Shown: positions 10,689-24,036 of the stretch, piece by piece
How positions within the stretch are numbered: the stretch's first letter is position 1
Layout: each line of letters opens with the position of its first letter
Assembly (NCBI GenBank): GCA_019916065.1
Contig: CM034233.1
Location: 5,896,516-5,960,515 of the forward strand
DNA from: Vitellaria paradoxa
Taxonomy: Eukaryota > Streptophyta > Magnoliopsida > Ericales > Sapotaceae
Direction of reading: 5' to 3'
DNA length: 64,000 nt
Notes under the pieces: generated by a model
Told to the model about the DNA's origin: nothing
What the model saw: the letters and a program-made list of their open reading frames with translations, nothing else
The model's database searches: none
Made by a program: the position numbers and the translations under genes

Positions 10689-13600
10689 ATGGGGAGTGTT
10701 TCGTCGGAAGATGATTTCGATCAGCTAAGTGCGAGGTTCGAGAGTTATATCCTTAGTGCGGACGTGAGTGAATCGGAGAGTTCTAGCACTTTCTCGTATG
10801 ATCCTAATGCCGCTTTGCCTTCTCTCACTTCTTCGCCGCTAGCCGGCCCTGACTCCTCTGTGAATTACGATCTCCCGGCGCCGCCCCCGATAGCGTGTCC
10901 GGTCATTCGCGGCCGACACGTCATCGTTTCCACCGATAAGCGGCAGAAATCCTTATCTACTAGACTCGATTTATCAGGTAAGCTTTAAATATTCAGATAC
11001 CACCTCCGTTTTCTTTGCTAAATTGAGTTATTTAGGTTATAAATGGCCTTAATTAATCACCATTTTCTTCATTATTTTGATTTTTTATCCTGTAGACTCA
11101 ACGGTGCTGATGTCCGTAGAAAAGTTTTCAGATTTTGATGCTTTGCGTGCATGCCTGTGTATGTTTTTGTATGCCTGTGTATGTTTTTGTGGCTTACTCT
11201 GTTTCTTTGCCGAGAAAAGTCCCAAACTGAATTCATTTCAGCCAAGCCTTTGGAAATAATTAGGTAGAGTTGATTGTTCTACTTTATTGGGAATCGTAGC
11301 ATCTTTTTTCCCCCTTTTTTTTCCGGTTCCCCTTTTTTTCTTAAGCGGCCGATTAAATGGTTATAAAATTTTTGGTGAATAAGTTTTAGAGAAGGTATAA
11401 GATAAGAAAATGTATTATTTTTAGAGGTTGGTTCATTGATGTAATGTTTACGGAGGGAGATAACTTTTGACTTAATTTGGATGTTTTATAAGGTCCTGTT
11501 TGGCCTACAAAAACTTATCAAAATTCACCAATTTTTAACTACTTTTTGTACTTTCTTTCCATTAAATTTTAACACCTATCACTTTTACGTCATATCTTTT
11601 CATTTTTATTATATTTTTTAGCCAAAATTTGGCCAACCAAACGGACCCTAAATAAGAGGGTGTGACTGATAGAAAAAGCAGTCAAATGACTTTTTTGCTC
11701 GTTCCAAACTTGATTACCCATTAAATTAAATATTAAATTGTAAAACTCACTCTATTTAATCATTTTTGGACAATTTAAAGCTATATTATTTATTTCATTG
11801 AAAATTTAATTTTTTATAAATTTATTTATAGAATTTTTTTAAATATATACTTTTGAATGGTCGGTTATTATCTAATTTTTTTTTATTATATTTATTTTGA
11901 CTTGTTGGCCTATCTATTATTATTTTACTAGCATTATATTTATTTTAATCAAATTAACAATACTATTAACGAAGACTAAAAACGTAAAAAATAAGGGACT
12001 TAAAGCCACGTAATTTTTGACTAACCTCGATCTTGCCCAAAAGTTATAGGGGGGAAATACTAAAAGTTATCTCCAGAGGGGGGAAAAATTATCTCCAATG
12101 GCGTTGCTAAACCAAGGCAAAGGTGTGGGACCCACATTGTTTACCCGGTATAAGTTTTGGCCCGGTGTTTTAGACGCATTTAAGCGCTGCCTAAAGTTTT
12201 TAAAAAACCAAGCAGAGGATTCCGTTTGGAACCCAGTAAGTTACTCTGAGTTTGCTTTTAGCTTTTTTGTCCAATAAGGGGGCGTTTGGTAGAACAATTG
12301 TTAGCATTTTTAGTCAAAAGTTGTTAGTAGTAATTTTTGGTATGTTTAGTGAAGTAAGTTGTAATTTTTAGCAATTTTTATAATTTTTGGGTGTTTGGCA
12401 ATATTTAATAATTTTTAACAATTTTTGAGTGTTTGGTAAAATTTTTAGCAAATTTTTATGTGTTTGATGAAATTTTGAGTGAAACAAATTACTGTAGCAA
12501 AGAAAAATGTCAAAAGTTAAGATTTTACCAAATGCTCAGTTTGCAACTTTTGGTAGATTTTTGCACTTTTGTGTGCTGCCAAACGGCACCTAACTAAGAT
12601 TATCCTTTTACAATTTTTTAAGTTTTTTCTTTTTTAAATCATAAAAGATGAATATATCTAATTAACAAAAAAAAATTAAAAAACTAATTACAAATTTTTC
12701 TCCTTTTTTTTTTTCCCCGTTTCCAAACGCCAGAAAAATTAACTTTTATAGTAGCCAGCTGTCAATAAAATAAAAATAATTAGTTTTTTTTTTAATTCCC
12801 AAACAAAGTCTTATGATATGACTCTTCTGCAATAACATCTTTGATATTTGGTATGCATTTGTTTATTTAATTCTTTAATTTATCTCCTTCCGTGTTTGTT
12901 CATGTGATTACAGAAGTTGAATTGATGAAGGAACGTTTTGCTAAGCTTCTGCTTGGAGAAGATATGTCAGGTGGAGGGAGGGGAGTTTGTACTGCTCTTG
13001 CCATTTCCAATGCCATCACAAATCTCTCTGGTTTGTCAATTTCTAGACTTTTATACTGACGAACATACTCTTTTCTTTTTGTTTTTTCTACTATTAAACG
13101 CACACTTCTCTTTTTGTTTTTCTGAGCCCCATAAATATATGGGCCAATTTGTTTGTGTGGTTATTGGCAGCCACTGTCTTTGGGGAGCTTTGGAAGTTGG
13201 AGCCATTGGCACCACAGAGAAAGCTGATGTGGTTCCGAGAAATGGAATGGCTTCTATGTGTGAGTGATTCTATCGTGGAGCTCATTCCATCACTGCAAGA
13301 ATTCCCCGATGGTGGGACTTTTGAGGTTATGGTGACTCAACCACGCTTGGATCTTTATGTGAACCTTCCCGCATTGAAAAAACTCGATACTATGTTGATT
13401 GGCATACTTGATGGGTTTCGGGACTCTGAATTTTGTTATGTTGATCGCGGGGTAGTCATTTCTGCTGGTGAGAGCATTGAAGCACACCCTTCATCCCCAT
13501 TACTTGGTAGGCCCTCAATCAGGCTGGAAGAGAAATGGTGGCTACCTTTCCCAAAGGTTCCACCCAATGGTTTGTCGGAAGATACTAGGAAAAGGTTGCA

Positions 13601-16345
13601 GAAGTGTAGGGAATGCACAAATCAAATATTTAAGGCTGCCATGGAAATCAATAGCAGCGTACTAGCCAACATGGAAATCCCAAATATCTACTTGGAGAGC
13701 TTACCCAAGGTATGGAATGTTGTTTTTTATATAGAATTCCGCATATAATGAGTTGTTGTTTGGCCAACTATGCCCCCTTTTCATTAGAGAAGTTAACATG
13801 TACGATTTATCTCACTAAAGAAAGTGTGCCCGTTACTGCTTGGTATTTGAAATTATTGGTTCACCTTTAAATGCAAAATTATATTTTAGGAGATGCGCTG
13901 TCCAAGGAAAATCACTCTTGTTTTTTTAGCATCATGATGTCTTCCCCCTCTATTATGTGAATATGTATGATAACTACCAGACTTCTTTAATACAAATTAT
14001 ACTCTATTTTATTTCTTAATTCCAACATTGCTAACAATACTTTTTAATTTGTATTGTGCTAATCAAGTACTCAATTGGATTCCCATTTCAAACCACAATG
14101 CAATTGATTTGCTTTTATCTATGATCGTGTTGTATGTATCGCTAATATTGGTGGTCATAATTTGTGTTCTTTCAGAGTGGGAAAGCATGTTTGGGTGAAA
14201 TCCTTTACAGATATATTGCTGCTGATCAGTTCTTCCCAGAGTGTCTTCTTGATTACCTAGACCAGTCATCAGAGTACACCACTCTAGAAATAGCGAATAG
14301 AATTGAGGCTGCCCTTCACATTTGGAAGCAGAAGTACTTAAAACGGCATTCAAAACATGCGAAGGCCGTGAAGTCCTCATGGGGTGGCAAGGTTAAGGGC
14401 CTTGTTGCTGACACAGAAAAGAGTAAACTTTTAGCAGAACGAGCAGAGACCCTCCTGCAGAGCTTCAGGCTGCACTTCCCTGGCCTCCCACAGACTACTT
14501 TGGACATTAACAAGATTCAGTATAACAAGGTATTAACAATCTATTTTAGCTAAAGCAACCAGGTGTGCTCATACAATATATATACAGAGATGAAGCCAGC
14601 TAGGGGGCCAGGGGAGGGGGCCTCCTGAATTTGAAAAAATTTCACTCGTTCATGTAAATTTTGGGTTAAATAAATTTTATGCATGGTTGGGCCTCTTAAA
14701 ATTTGAAAAAATAGTAAACCTTAGTTCAGAAAACACCCCTCCTAGTACATATAAATTTTTAGGTCAAAAAAATTTTAGGTTATGAACTAAGCTCCTTAAA
14801 ATTTAAATATTTTTCCTTAATTATTGTATATAGCCCAAAATTTAGAAGCTCAATAATTTTATCGCTAATTTTATCATCCATACTAATCCAAGCGATAAAA
14901 TTTAAGCATATAAAAAGATTCCTAGTTTAAGTATTATAAAATTTTAAACCAATTAGGAACAACCCAAACTAAGTAATATTTTAAAAATTGGGAAAAATAA
15001 AATAAAATAACTAAAGAAAATCAAAAGACACAATTCATGTAAAATGAAAAAATGTTTATTTGTATCGCAACTTTAGAATGTACATTTTTAGTTACAAGTT
15101 TTGTTAAAAACAAAATTTCAAAATAAGTTGGAAGAGAAAAAAATCGCAAAAAATTCAGTATGCATTTCTATATTGATAAATTCTATAATATGAAAAGCCG
15201 TCGAGTGTCAATTTAATTGATAAAATTCATAGGATATGTATGTGAAGATGAATTTTGTTTGTGGATATTTACATAAAACTCACTTTCAATGATGTATTAT
15301 TGCTGTGTATTGATTAGGTTTTATATATTAATTGATTTTGTATTTACTAAATATAATTTATAATATTAACTGTAATTTTTTCTTAGTCTAAATTTGACTT
15401 AAAAAAAAAAAAAACCCTAAAGTTGGCCCGACCAAAAAATACTGGTTACTTGCTGTATATTTATATTTTGGCGGTGGGGTGGGATTTGCAGGTATGATCT
15501 AAAATTTTGATTTTGAGAAACATCCGTGATCCAAACCATTTGACAAACCACATTCATCAACATAGTTGACATGTCAATATTTGAGTATGGGAGTTTATGC
15601 AGAAATGTAGATGTTATATATGGTGACCAATTAGTGGCTGAACTTTCTGTTTGTTTCTTTGCATTGCCATCTCTTAAATAAGTATTACACACTGGAATTC
15701 TTTGTGGACGAAACACAACTTTCCACGCATAAACCATTCCTCTAGGATTGCATGAGGATCTGTTTCAGCTATTTTATAACTTGAAATGGAAAGAAGGAAA
15801 ATATATATACATATTTTATATATTGTGGAACAATATATATTTTGAATTTCGGAACAATTATACCCTTTAATGGCACAAGCATCCCACCATTGATGGAAAA
15901 TTAAGGGGTATCTCTTTCTTTCTGGGTCAAGTATCCCTGGAACTTCTGTCATTTTCTGTGCAACGTAAACAATCAATTCATTCTGGTATAGGACGTGGGG
16001 CAGTCAATTCTTGAGAGCTATTCAAGAGTGATGGAAAGCTTAGCCTTCAACATAATAGCAAGGATAGATGATCTGCTATATGTTGATGATGCCACAAAGC
16101 AACAAGCTCCTTCAGGGTTGGCATCTACGCTTGACCAGGGAGGGTTTACTGGCCTTCTTCCATTGCAGAAGAGTATTTCACCTGGCGCATTGTCAATTAA
16201 GCACAATTCTTGCAACTCATTTAATACACCGGCATTCAGCTCCTCGAAACAAAATGTTGAAAGCCCCAAGAGAAAAAACTGTTCGGTAAAGAACAGCAGT
16301 CTATGGGACTCCCTGGATGAGAATTTTGAAAGACTGACTTTCTAA
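10689..16345 (+). CDS. ROPGEF1: Rop guanine nucleotide exchange factor, RopGEF1-like (PRONE domain), 5 exons
   Basis: Plant-specific activator that loads GTP onto ROP/RAC small GTPases at the plasma membrane in polar growth and receptor-kinase signalling (known for the family). Exons: 10689-10977, 12914-13030, 13171-13709, 14176-14529 and 15992-16345, all with GT-AG introns and consistent phases, giving 550 aa. The N-terminus (1-96) is serine-rich and acidic, with an [10 protein letters not shown] patch. The PRONE domain runs from about residue 97 ([20 protein letters not shown]) through [19 protein letters not shown], the [13 protein letters not shown] block and [14 protein letters not shown] to about 466. 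The variable C-tail (467-550) is the usual autoinhibitory, phosphorylated region. The start has good context (AACAATGG). Length and the MGSxSSE opening fit RopGEF1 as I recall it; other RopGEF members remain possible. The frame is intact, so it is probably functional. Introns 1 and 4 carry transposons. Confidence 0.9.
11491..11649. mobile_element. MITE (family B) in RopGEF intron 1
   Basis: The left end AGGTCCTGTTTGGCC and right end GGCCAACCAAACGGACCCT are inverted. The interior carries 'TATCACTTTTACGTCATATC', which recurs with small changes at 28105-28275, 29804-29960 and 30958-31103, and inverted at 31104-31215 and 37030-37160. Non-coding. Confidence 0.65.
12278..12591. mobile_element. MITE (family C) in RopGEF intron 1
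   Basis: Ends GGGGGCGTTTGGTAGAAC and, reverse-complemented, GGTGCCGTTTGGCAGCAC form terminal inverted repeats. The interior 'TTTAGTGAAGTAAGTTGTAA' and repeated AATTTTTAGCAATTTTTA match 29180-29459. About 314 bp, non-coding. Confidence 0.65.
14585..15455 (+). mobile_element. Non-autonomous hAT-like element in RopGEF intron 4
   Basis: The left end CAGAGATGAAGCCAG followed by a G-rich stretch, and the right end CTGGTTACTTGCTG, form imperfect terminal inverted repeats. The ends resemble those of plant hAT elements that open with CAGAGGCGGAGCC. The flanks TATATATA and TATATTTA match at 7 of 8 positions, as expected for an 8-bp hAT target duplication, although the AT-rich context weakens this. No transposase ORF. 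It makes up most of intron 4. Confidence 0.6.
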
Positions 16346-17023
16346 TGATCATTTTGAAGGAGAAAGGTGGCTCCTTATGGAACTTTGTGCCAGAAAAGAT
16401 TGAAGCAATGCTCGTTAGCAAGAAAGGTAAAGTTGTTCCAACAAAGCTAGGTAAATTCTGGGTTTCCTTATGATTGTGGAGCATGAGGTGATCGAGGTTG
16501 CATCCAAGGTACATAGTATTTTATTGTATTTTTGAGGTTAGGAAGTGGGGAGGGAGTTCAGTGACAACTAATTATAGGAGTTCCTGGGTGAGAGAGAGGA
16601 TTGTGGAACATTACTGGGATGTTGTGTCTGTAATTAATCAGAGCATTTGCTAGGTAAATATTTTGCTGTATGAACTTCTTTGTATGGGGGTGAAGTAATG
16701 CTTCAGAACTGTTTGTTCACTCTAAACTAGCATCTTGTTACAATTTTATCTTGGATTATATTGGTTTATGAAAGTCAAGGCCTCTGAGAACTCGTAGGGA
16801 CAAGCAATAATGTATCGCTTATTCTGTCTTACGATTTCTGACTCCATACAACTAGAATTATTCGTCCTCCTGATGTGTTAATGGTCTTTCGTTATTGTTG
16901 TTTTATGTATGAATGCGTCATGTTTGACGAAAGATGGAACTGAACCTTATCGTTTGTCTATCTGGTTTTGGATCAAAGATAAGCACGATTTGTTTATGTG
17001 GTTGTCACGGATGAAAGAGGGGA

Positions 17024-17701
17024 GGTAGGAATGGTCATCTCGGCTGATCATCTGAATCCGATTTGTTACTCGAATCAAATGGATGTAGGATTTAGAATTT
17101 TTTTTTTTCAGAGATCGGATCGGATTTAGATTCTTTAAATAAAAAAATTTGAATATCAGATTGAATATGGGATAGGATTGTCTCTGTTCAGATTTGTACT
17201 GAATTCGATATCTGATCTAAATTTGTCTCGAAAAGGATCCGAACAAACCTGAACTCTCCCATATTCTTAGAGTATAATATTATGTTCCTCACATATGATA
17301 GCTAAGGTTTCATAGAATCATACTTTCAGTCTTCCTATTTTATTATTGTGGTGATAGTTTATGTATTATTTTGATTATAGAAATGAATTATTTAACAGTA
17401 ATGGATTACACATGCAACAAGTTATGTATTAAGTTAGGGGATAAATTCGAAGGTCGATGGAAAGTTTTAAATTTTCGCATATCTGCAAATTTATCCATTA
17501 TTTTTTTAAGTTGACTCTCACTAATAAGATTTATTTTTACCGTACAAAACAAACTCTCTTTTTCGAAACCCTTCTTGTCTAGTGAGAACTCTTTTAAATC
17601 ATAACTTATTTTATATTTTGTGTTATCTGAACTCTTTTAAATCATAATTTATTTTATATTTTTTGGTTATCTATTAATATAATTTTATTATAGACGTTTT
17701 A

Positions 17702-17744
<43 letters not shown>

Positions 17745-19112
17745 TATATAAAATTTATGATAAATTATTGAAATTACCATAAAATTTACATTCCATTCCA
17801 TTTTAGTTCCTATATTTCTAATTTTAACTGCCAAATCTTTATAATTCCAGTCAAATTCCAAATAGATTAACCCATCTTAGTTGATAATTATAACTTCCCG
17901 GGCACTTTGTTTAGTTTTTAGGGACGTCTCTACCCTTATGTGCACGTTTCCTTTTCGTTGTTCTAAGAATGGCAACGGGAAAAATCGAAAGTCGATATAC
18001 TAATGTTTGAATCTGAACTTTAAATCTTGTGTCCACCTCTGAATTTACCTCGAACTTCAAATAGATATTTTTTTGAACCTCCATCTCCACTTCAAATAAA
18101 GAATGAATATACCGCGGATATCCAAAATTTGAACTCTCTATTCATCTACGAATTTGCCCTTAACTCGATACATTATTTGATTACATATGTAACCTATTAC
18201 TATCAAATAATTTATTTTCAAAACCAAAATAATACACTAAAATCATTATAATAATAATTTACCAAAATATTACATAAATATCTCCAAAATTAATATTTAC
18301 CAGTGTACCATTTTACCAACATATAATAAAGATACATAATTCTAAAGTACTAATATTGTCCTAAATGACAAATAAAATATTTTAATTATTTTTTAAAATT
18401 TTTATCTAGATACTTTTCTAAAAATAATTGAATTTTTGAATCATAGTGGGGTGTTTAAAATTATATAAATTAGTATAATTTGTAAAAGTTACAGTTTCAT
18501 GATTCATGTAGTGAGTAAAAAATTTAAATTTTATAGAGATTTGTATTATTTTATAGAGTCCCAAATGATATACCTTATAAAATTTTAAATTTACCTTTTT
18601 AAGTTTTCTTAATTTTTGTGCATGAAAGAAACAAATTTAAACTTTTAAATTTCAATTTGCACAAGGTAAAAAAAAATTAAATTTATAATTTTTTTCCAAA
18701 CACACCCTAATTAATACAAAATGATAAAATTTTTGCTTTAAATTTATTTATCATTATTCATTTTAATAATAAAAATAGTGATGTTTAATAAGTTAGAAGT
18801 ATGATGAATGTAAATGTTGTTTGTCATGTTATAGTAGTGATGTTATTATCATAGATCCAAATCATTCGGGTTTGTTCGAACAATTTTCGAAACAAATCGG
18901 GACAGATCAGGGTAGTTCAAATAATTTTCGGAATAAATCAGGACAGATCGGGGCCGAGGCAACGGCATCCCCATATCTGATTCGATATCTGATTTTTTTT
19001 AAGCAACAAATCTAAATCTGATCTGATCTCTAAAAAATATCCAAATCTTACATCCATTCAATTCGAGTAATGAATCGAATTTGAACGTATCGGTCAATAT
19101 CGTCACCCCTAC
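17024..19112. mobile_element. 2.1-kb element with about 230-bp inverted arms
   Basis: The left arm (about 17024-17265) and right arm (about 18860-19112, inverted) match over long stretches, including TTACTCGAAT, AATGGATGTA, GGATTT and GATCGGATCGGATTTAGATT. The outer ends are AGGTAGGAATGG and, reverse-complemented, TGTAGGGGTGAC. No transposase is visible. The interior is AT-rich and holds another repeat (18447-18585, partner at 36268-36405), a (TA)n tract at 17706-17738 and a GGCAACGGGAAAAATCG start-like motif at about 17951. It resembles a foldback or long-TIR non-autonomous element. Confidence 0.65.
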
Positions 19113-19978
19113 ATTGTTCTACCGATTCATCATATAATCTAATTGGACGGCAATTACTAGCAGAATTGAGACTTTTCTCTTCTAAATGATCATAATTCTA
19201 GTCCGACCAACCCACTCACCCATCCTATTATTAGTCTTAATCGTAATTAGTTTACCACTCAACAAATTCTACAATCAATTATTTCACCCAAAGAAACGAG
19301 AAAGCCCAAGTGGAACTACAAAGCACATTGATGCACCAAGGAATATCGATTGCTATGCAATAATTACAAATATGGACCTCCAATCCTCTTGTCACACACT
19401 CACAACAAAATCAACGGTCATGGCGCGTTAAAAAGAAAATGTTAAATGTATTTTACTTTTTAGTATTTCACACTCTACCCTCTCTTCAAGAATTCTTGTG
19501 ATGAGTACTAATTTTTAAATTATAGAATGTTAAAATTTAAATATATTTAATAATTTTTTGAATGTATTATATCAATTGATGAGTTAGTAACTTCGTCTCC
19601 TTCGAGAGATCGGACCCAAGTCTGGGAAACTGACTTGAACACCATTGTAGTACCTGCTAAAGAGTTCTCGATACTTAAATTAGTAAAAGAGTTCAGAAAT
19701 ATTTTGGCAGAGTTTTAGTGAGGTGAGAATGTTGTTATACCTGTACTATTGTGAAGTGTTAATTTTTATATAAGAAGTCTTCACGTGGTTTGATGTGAGT
19801 GTAATTACACATCACTACACGCAACATGTTTCCCCTCTTAATAGGATTATAATAGGATGACGCTACTTGTACTTGTAAACTCCAAAATTAATTCCTTAAT
19901 CTATTGGTTAACGTGTTTCAGTTGTGTTTTTCCTTGGTATGGTTGGTGATATAGTCTTTATAAGCGTGTTTACAGAGA
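19113..19978. other. Intergenic, no gene recognised
   Basis: Short open frames here (for example 19186-19431) have no family signature. At about 19770-19800 there is a TATATAAGAAG motif that could belong to a promoter or a solo LTR, but no LTR ends were found. Confidence 0.4.
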
Positions 19979-20066
19979 CTATTAAACGGAGATAGTACGC
20001 GTGATTTTATGACGTAAGCTGCTATTAAACGGAGATAGTACGCGTGATTTTATGACGTAAGCTGCT
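19979..20066 (+). repeat. Perfect 43-bp tandem duplication
   Basis: A 43-base unit beginning CTATTAAACGGAGATAGTAC and ending TGACGTAAGCTG occurs twice back to back without mismatch (starts 19979 and 20022), so it is recent. Each unit contains TGACGTAA, a bZIP-type core, and TACGCGTGA. Confidence 0.9.
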
Positions 20067-20079
20067 TTGATGTGTTCGA

Positions 20080-20260
20080 TCAAGAAAAAGGATCAGTCGG
20101 GCCCCTGTATGGATAGTAAGGTTGGACTGGGGGAGCAAATCCACCAGAGTTCCTGACGAGTGGCCAAACCCAATCGGGAGTGAACCACTCACGTTTCCCC
20201 ACCGGGAACAGATTGATCAGGTAACTTGCCGATACCCTTAGTCGGATGTGGTGTCTTCCC
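20080..20260. other. GC-richer island, unrecognised
   Basis: This stretch has clearly more G and C than its surroundings and stays open on the minus strand for 89 codons (20080-20349), including GKREWFTPDWVW and GGFAPPVQPYYPYRGP. I do not recognise the protein. It may be a transferred organellar fragment, a decayed exon or an LTR part; no splice signals or neighbours support a gene. Confidence 0.3.
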
Positions 20261-20504
20261 ATATCATTAATTTTATGTATCATTCGGGTGTGTTGCTGGG
20301 TAGGAAAGCAGAAAAAAGGAAAAACGAAGTGATTTTTCTTTTGTTGCAAGGTAATTAAAATTTTTATTTTGATAATTAGAGTATTTTAAAACTTATTTTT
20401 TAAAGTACAAGTAAACTCACAACTTCAACATAAAACAATTTTGGAATGCATTTAAAGTTATTGGATCATCCCACAACTTCAGCAAAGTCAAGATATTACC
20501 TAAT

Positions 20505-20765
20505 TAAAAATAACAAGCCTATCTTTGTGAAAGCAAGTCAAATTGGAACAAATAATCAAATTTAAAACCTATTATAAAGCCTCCAAACCCGAAAAATAAA
20601 AATAAAAATCCAATTTTAAAAACCAAAATCCAAAAATAATCTAGTTTGGTACATTGGTTTCTCAAAATTGGATCTTTCATGGATTTTGAGGTTTTAGATT
20701 TGATTATTATTTGACTGAACATTTGAATTTGTCTTGTTTTTTAAAAAGATAGGCTTGGGATTTTT
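20505..20765. mobile_element. Foldback MITE
   Basis: AAGCCTATCTTTGTGAAAGC near 20515 is mirrored on the other strand at about 20755 as AAGCCTATCTTTTTAAAAAA. The arms continue in register (AATCAAATTTAAAACCT against AATCAAATCTAAAACCT), so the unit could fold into a hairpin. Non-coding. Confidence 0.6.
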
Positions 20766-20769
20766 ATTG

Positions 20770-23700
20770 TCTTTTAAGATATTTGTGTATATATGTATTT
20801 GATAAAAAATATTCACCTTAAAATTTTTGTTTGGAATTGCTATCAGTTTTTCTGTTTTATTTATTTAATACATTCCTCTAATGCTTCATAGGTATGAAAA
20901 TGCTATAGATAATGAAAAAAACTTTAGATATTTTTATTGGTTTTCAAAACAAAGTAAAAATTTTCTTTTGATTAAAATACTATATACTTAAAAAATAAAT
21001 ATATTAAAGTATAACAGATATATAGCAAAATAAAATTAAACAATAATAAATATATAAAAATTCAAATAATAAAATTAAAAAATTAATATATTATAGTATT
21101 AGTACATGGAATAATAAAATTCAATCCTAAAAATTAAGATTAACTCTAAAATATATATTAAAGCTCAAATTTACCTAATTGGCCCAATCTCTTTTTTAAT
21201 TTCAAAGTATGCCAATTTTAATTTCTTTTAATTTTGACTCATCTTGCAAAATTAACTTGAGTTAAAAATACTTTTATTCTTAATTCTATTAAAATTAATT
21301 TTTAACTGATTTTATCAATTGTATGCTGTACTTTATAAAAAAAATAATTCAAATACTAAGAATTTTTAATCAAATGGTCAAAATGATTAATTTAACTTTC
21401 AATTACAACTTAAAAAAAAATATACCCTTACCTAATTAGTGTTTAGGCACTTCCATGCCTAACAAATGGTAAGTAATTTTTTTTTTTTTTTGCATTTTTT
21501 TATTTAATTAATATTCAGCCATTTTAATACCATTTCATGTCTAATTATATTTAGATATATTTTTGCTTTTAAATCTAATTCCAATTATTTTTGAAAATAA
21601 TCGATATAATCAATTCAAATTTAAATTTAAAGATTAAAAAATTGCTCAAGCTTAAACAATATTAGGCAATTTTGTGTTTACAATAAGAGCTGCTAGATTT
21701 TTTTTTAAATTTAATTTATACTCAAAAAATTTTAAATTCTTTTTTGATCCGAATTAAATTTTTATATATTTTTATATACTTTAAAAATTTAAATTTTACA
21801 ACTATAATAAATCAATAGGCATGGTCGAAAAACTTAAGGTTTTACACACAAAGAAGAAAATAAATTTATGGTCAGGTATTGATGTACAAAAAAATTAAGT
21901 GAAAAGCTTTATAAATATGAAAAAAAAAAAGCATCATAAAACTGATAATAGAGTAATTTATTCAAAGAGCTATGAATTAAAAAAAAAAAGTAAAATAGTG
22001 AATAAAGAGTATATTAGGTAGGATTTAATAATAAAATTTTTAAATATTTTACAAAATAACTCAAATTAAAAATATTATTGCTACGCGTATTTTGTGCTTT
22101 ATAAGAAAATTATGGTCAATGTGACCAATTTATATATAAAATTAAAAAAAAAATCACTCCCTCCAAAGATTCGTAATAATAGAAAAATTGAAAATAGTAT
22201 ATATAAAAAAATGTCATATAAAATTTGGTGATAACACAAATTAAAAATATTACTATTAATCATACCTTTTGTTTTATAAAAATGGGGGGACAAATCTTAA
22301 ATTTAAATTTTAAAATTAGAGTTAAAAAATAATTAATTCCAAGCATCATTAATATTTAAACATTTTGAAAAATACTCAAAATTATTATTGTGAGAAAAAT
22401 AATTTGGTAAGCCTAATTAATATTTAGGCATACTAAAAAATACAAAGAATTGCTATTGCGAGGGAAATAGTTTTCCCAATATAATCCCCCATGCGTTTGA
22501 AATTCACAATATACAATTTTTATAACTATGTGAATTAGGAGAATTAAGAATTACGAAAGATTAAAAAAAAACTAAAAATTAATGTCGAATCAATGTAAAA
22601 GTAATTATGTCAGGTAAGAAAAAAATAAAGAGTTTTTTAATAAGAAGAAAGGAGACAAAAAGAGTGAATAGAAAAAAATAGAATTAGAATTAAGAAAAGA
22701 TGATGAAAGAAAAAAATAATTTTTTAATGTTAGATAAAAATATGAACATAGATATGTATGTTATTATAGTTATGTTTGGAGTTAAAAAATATAAAATTTT
22801 ATAAATATTTATAAACATAATTACAAAGTATAAAAATATAAAATTAAAATTTTTTTACTCAGTTACATAAAATACGAGATATTATTTTTTATAAATTTAT
22901 ATGATTCTAAACATATTCTGTGTAAACATTACAATACGTTACAATAATAAATAATCTCTTCACCTCGTGGTACTGTAATAATTAATATTTTTTTTTTGGT
23001 AATTAACTATTAACATTTTCAAAAAAAAAGTCTAAGCGTCTTCGATGCCAGGTAGACCACACGTCCCAATCATGCGGTCACAATATTAACAGTGCTTATG
23101 AGCAAATATGAGGTGATCATGATTAAGGGCACTTTGACCTCACAATTTCTTCCTTTTCCGAAAAACTGCCAGAGGGCGCGCGCTACATTTGACTTAGGTG
23201 CGTTTGGCTGACGAAAATTTGATAAATACAAAGTCTTTATTATATTTTTATATATTTATATTTTTTAAATTAAAAAAATTAAATACTTTTAAAAAAAAAT
23301 TGATAATTAGAATTCGATTAATCAAATAACAAAAATTTTTTAGTCATTCTCACGAAAAATTTCTAAATTACCGAATGACACTCACTTTAACTATTTTTTA
23401 TTGGGTCGTAAAAACCATTCTGATGAACTGTAGAAACTGTTCTAACGGATCTGCACAGCTAACTTCCATCCAAACTTGTCATAACTAATATAAAATTTTG
23501 AATCCGTCTAAACAGAAATTCAATCCGTCATAACAGAAATTTTACTGTTCATCTTCAAAAAATATGATTTGAGATATGTGCACCAAACGCAAAAATTTTA
23601 CTCAAATCACATTTTATCTTACTTTATCTTACTTTTTATCACTTCAGACACACCCTTTATAGCAAATCTTTGATAAGAATTAATAAAATACTTTTTTACT

Positions 23701-23982
23701 AAATACATTTTTTTTAGCAAATATTGCAATTAAAATGAAGTGGGCAATAAAAAATACCCTAATAAAAGATATTTTTATGATTTTTTATTTCAATTTTATT
23801 ATTATTTTGATTATTTTCCTAATTATATAACATTAGTCTAAAAATTATGTATATATTTTATTTCCATATATATATATATTTTGTTATTTTCTCCTTTCAA
23901 AAATAATTTTTAGAAATATAAACATCAAACAAAAACCATTTTCTCCTTTTCTATTTTCTTAATCTTTTTCAATACCCAGTTT

Positions 23983-24036
<54 letters not shown>

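Noticed and set aside
13094..13618. Minus-strand frames inside RopGEF exon 3
   Set aside because: Shadows of the PRONE-coding exon; the plus frame has the family motifs.
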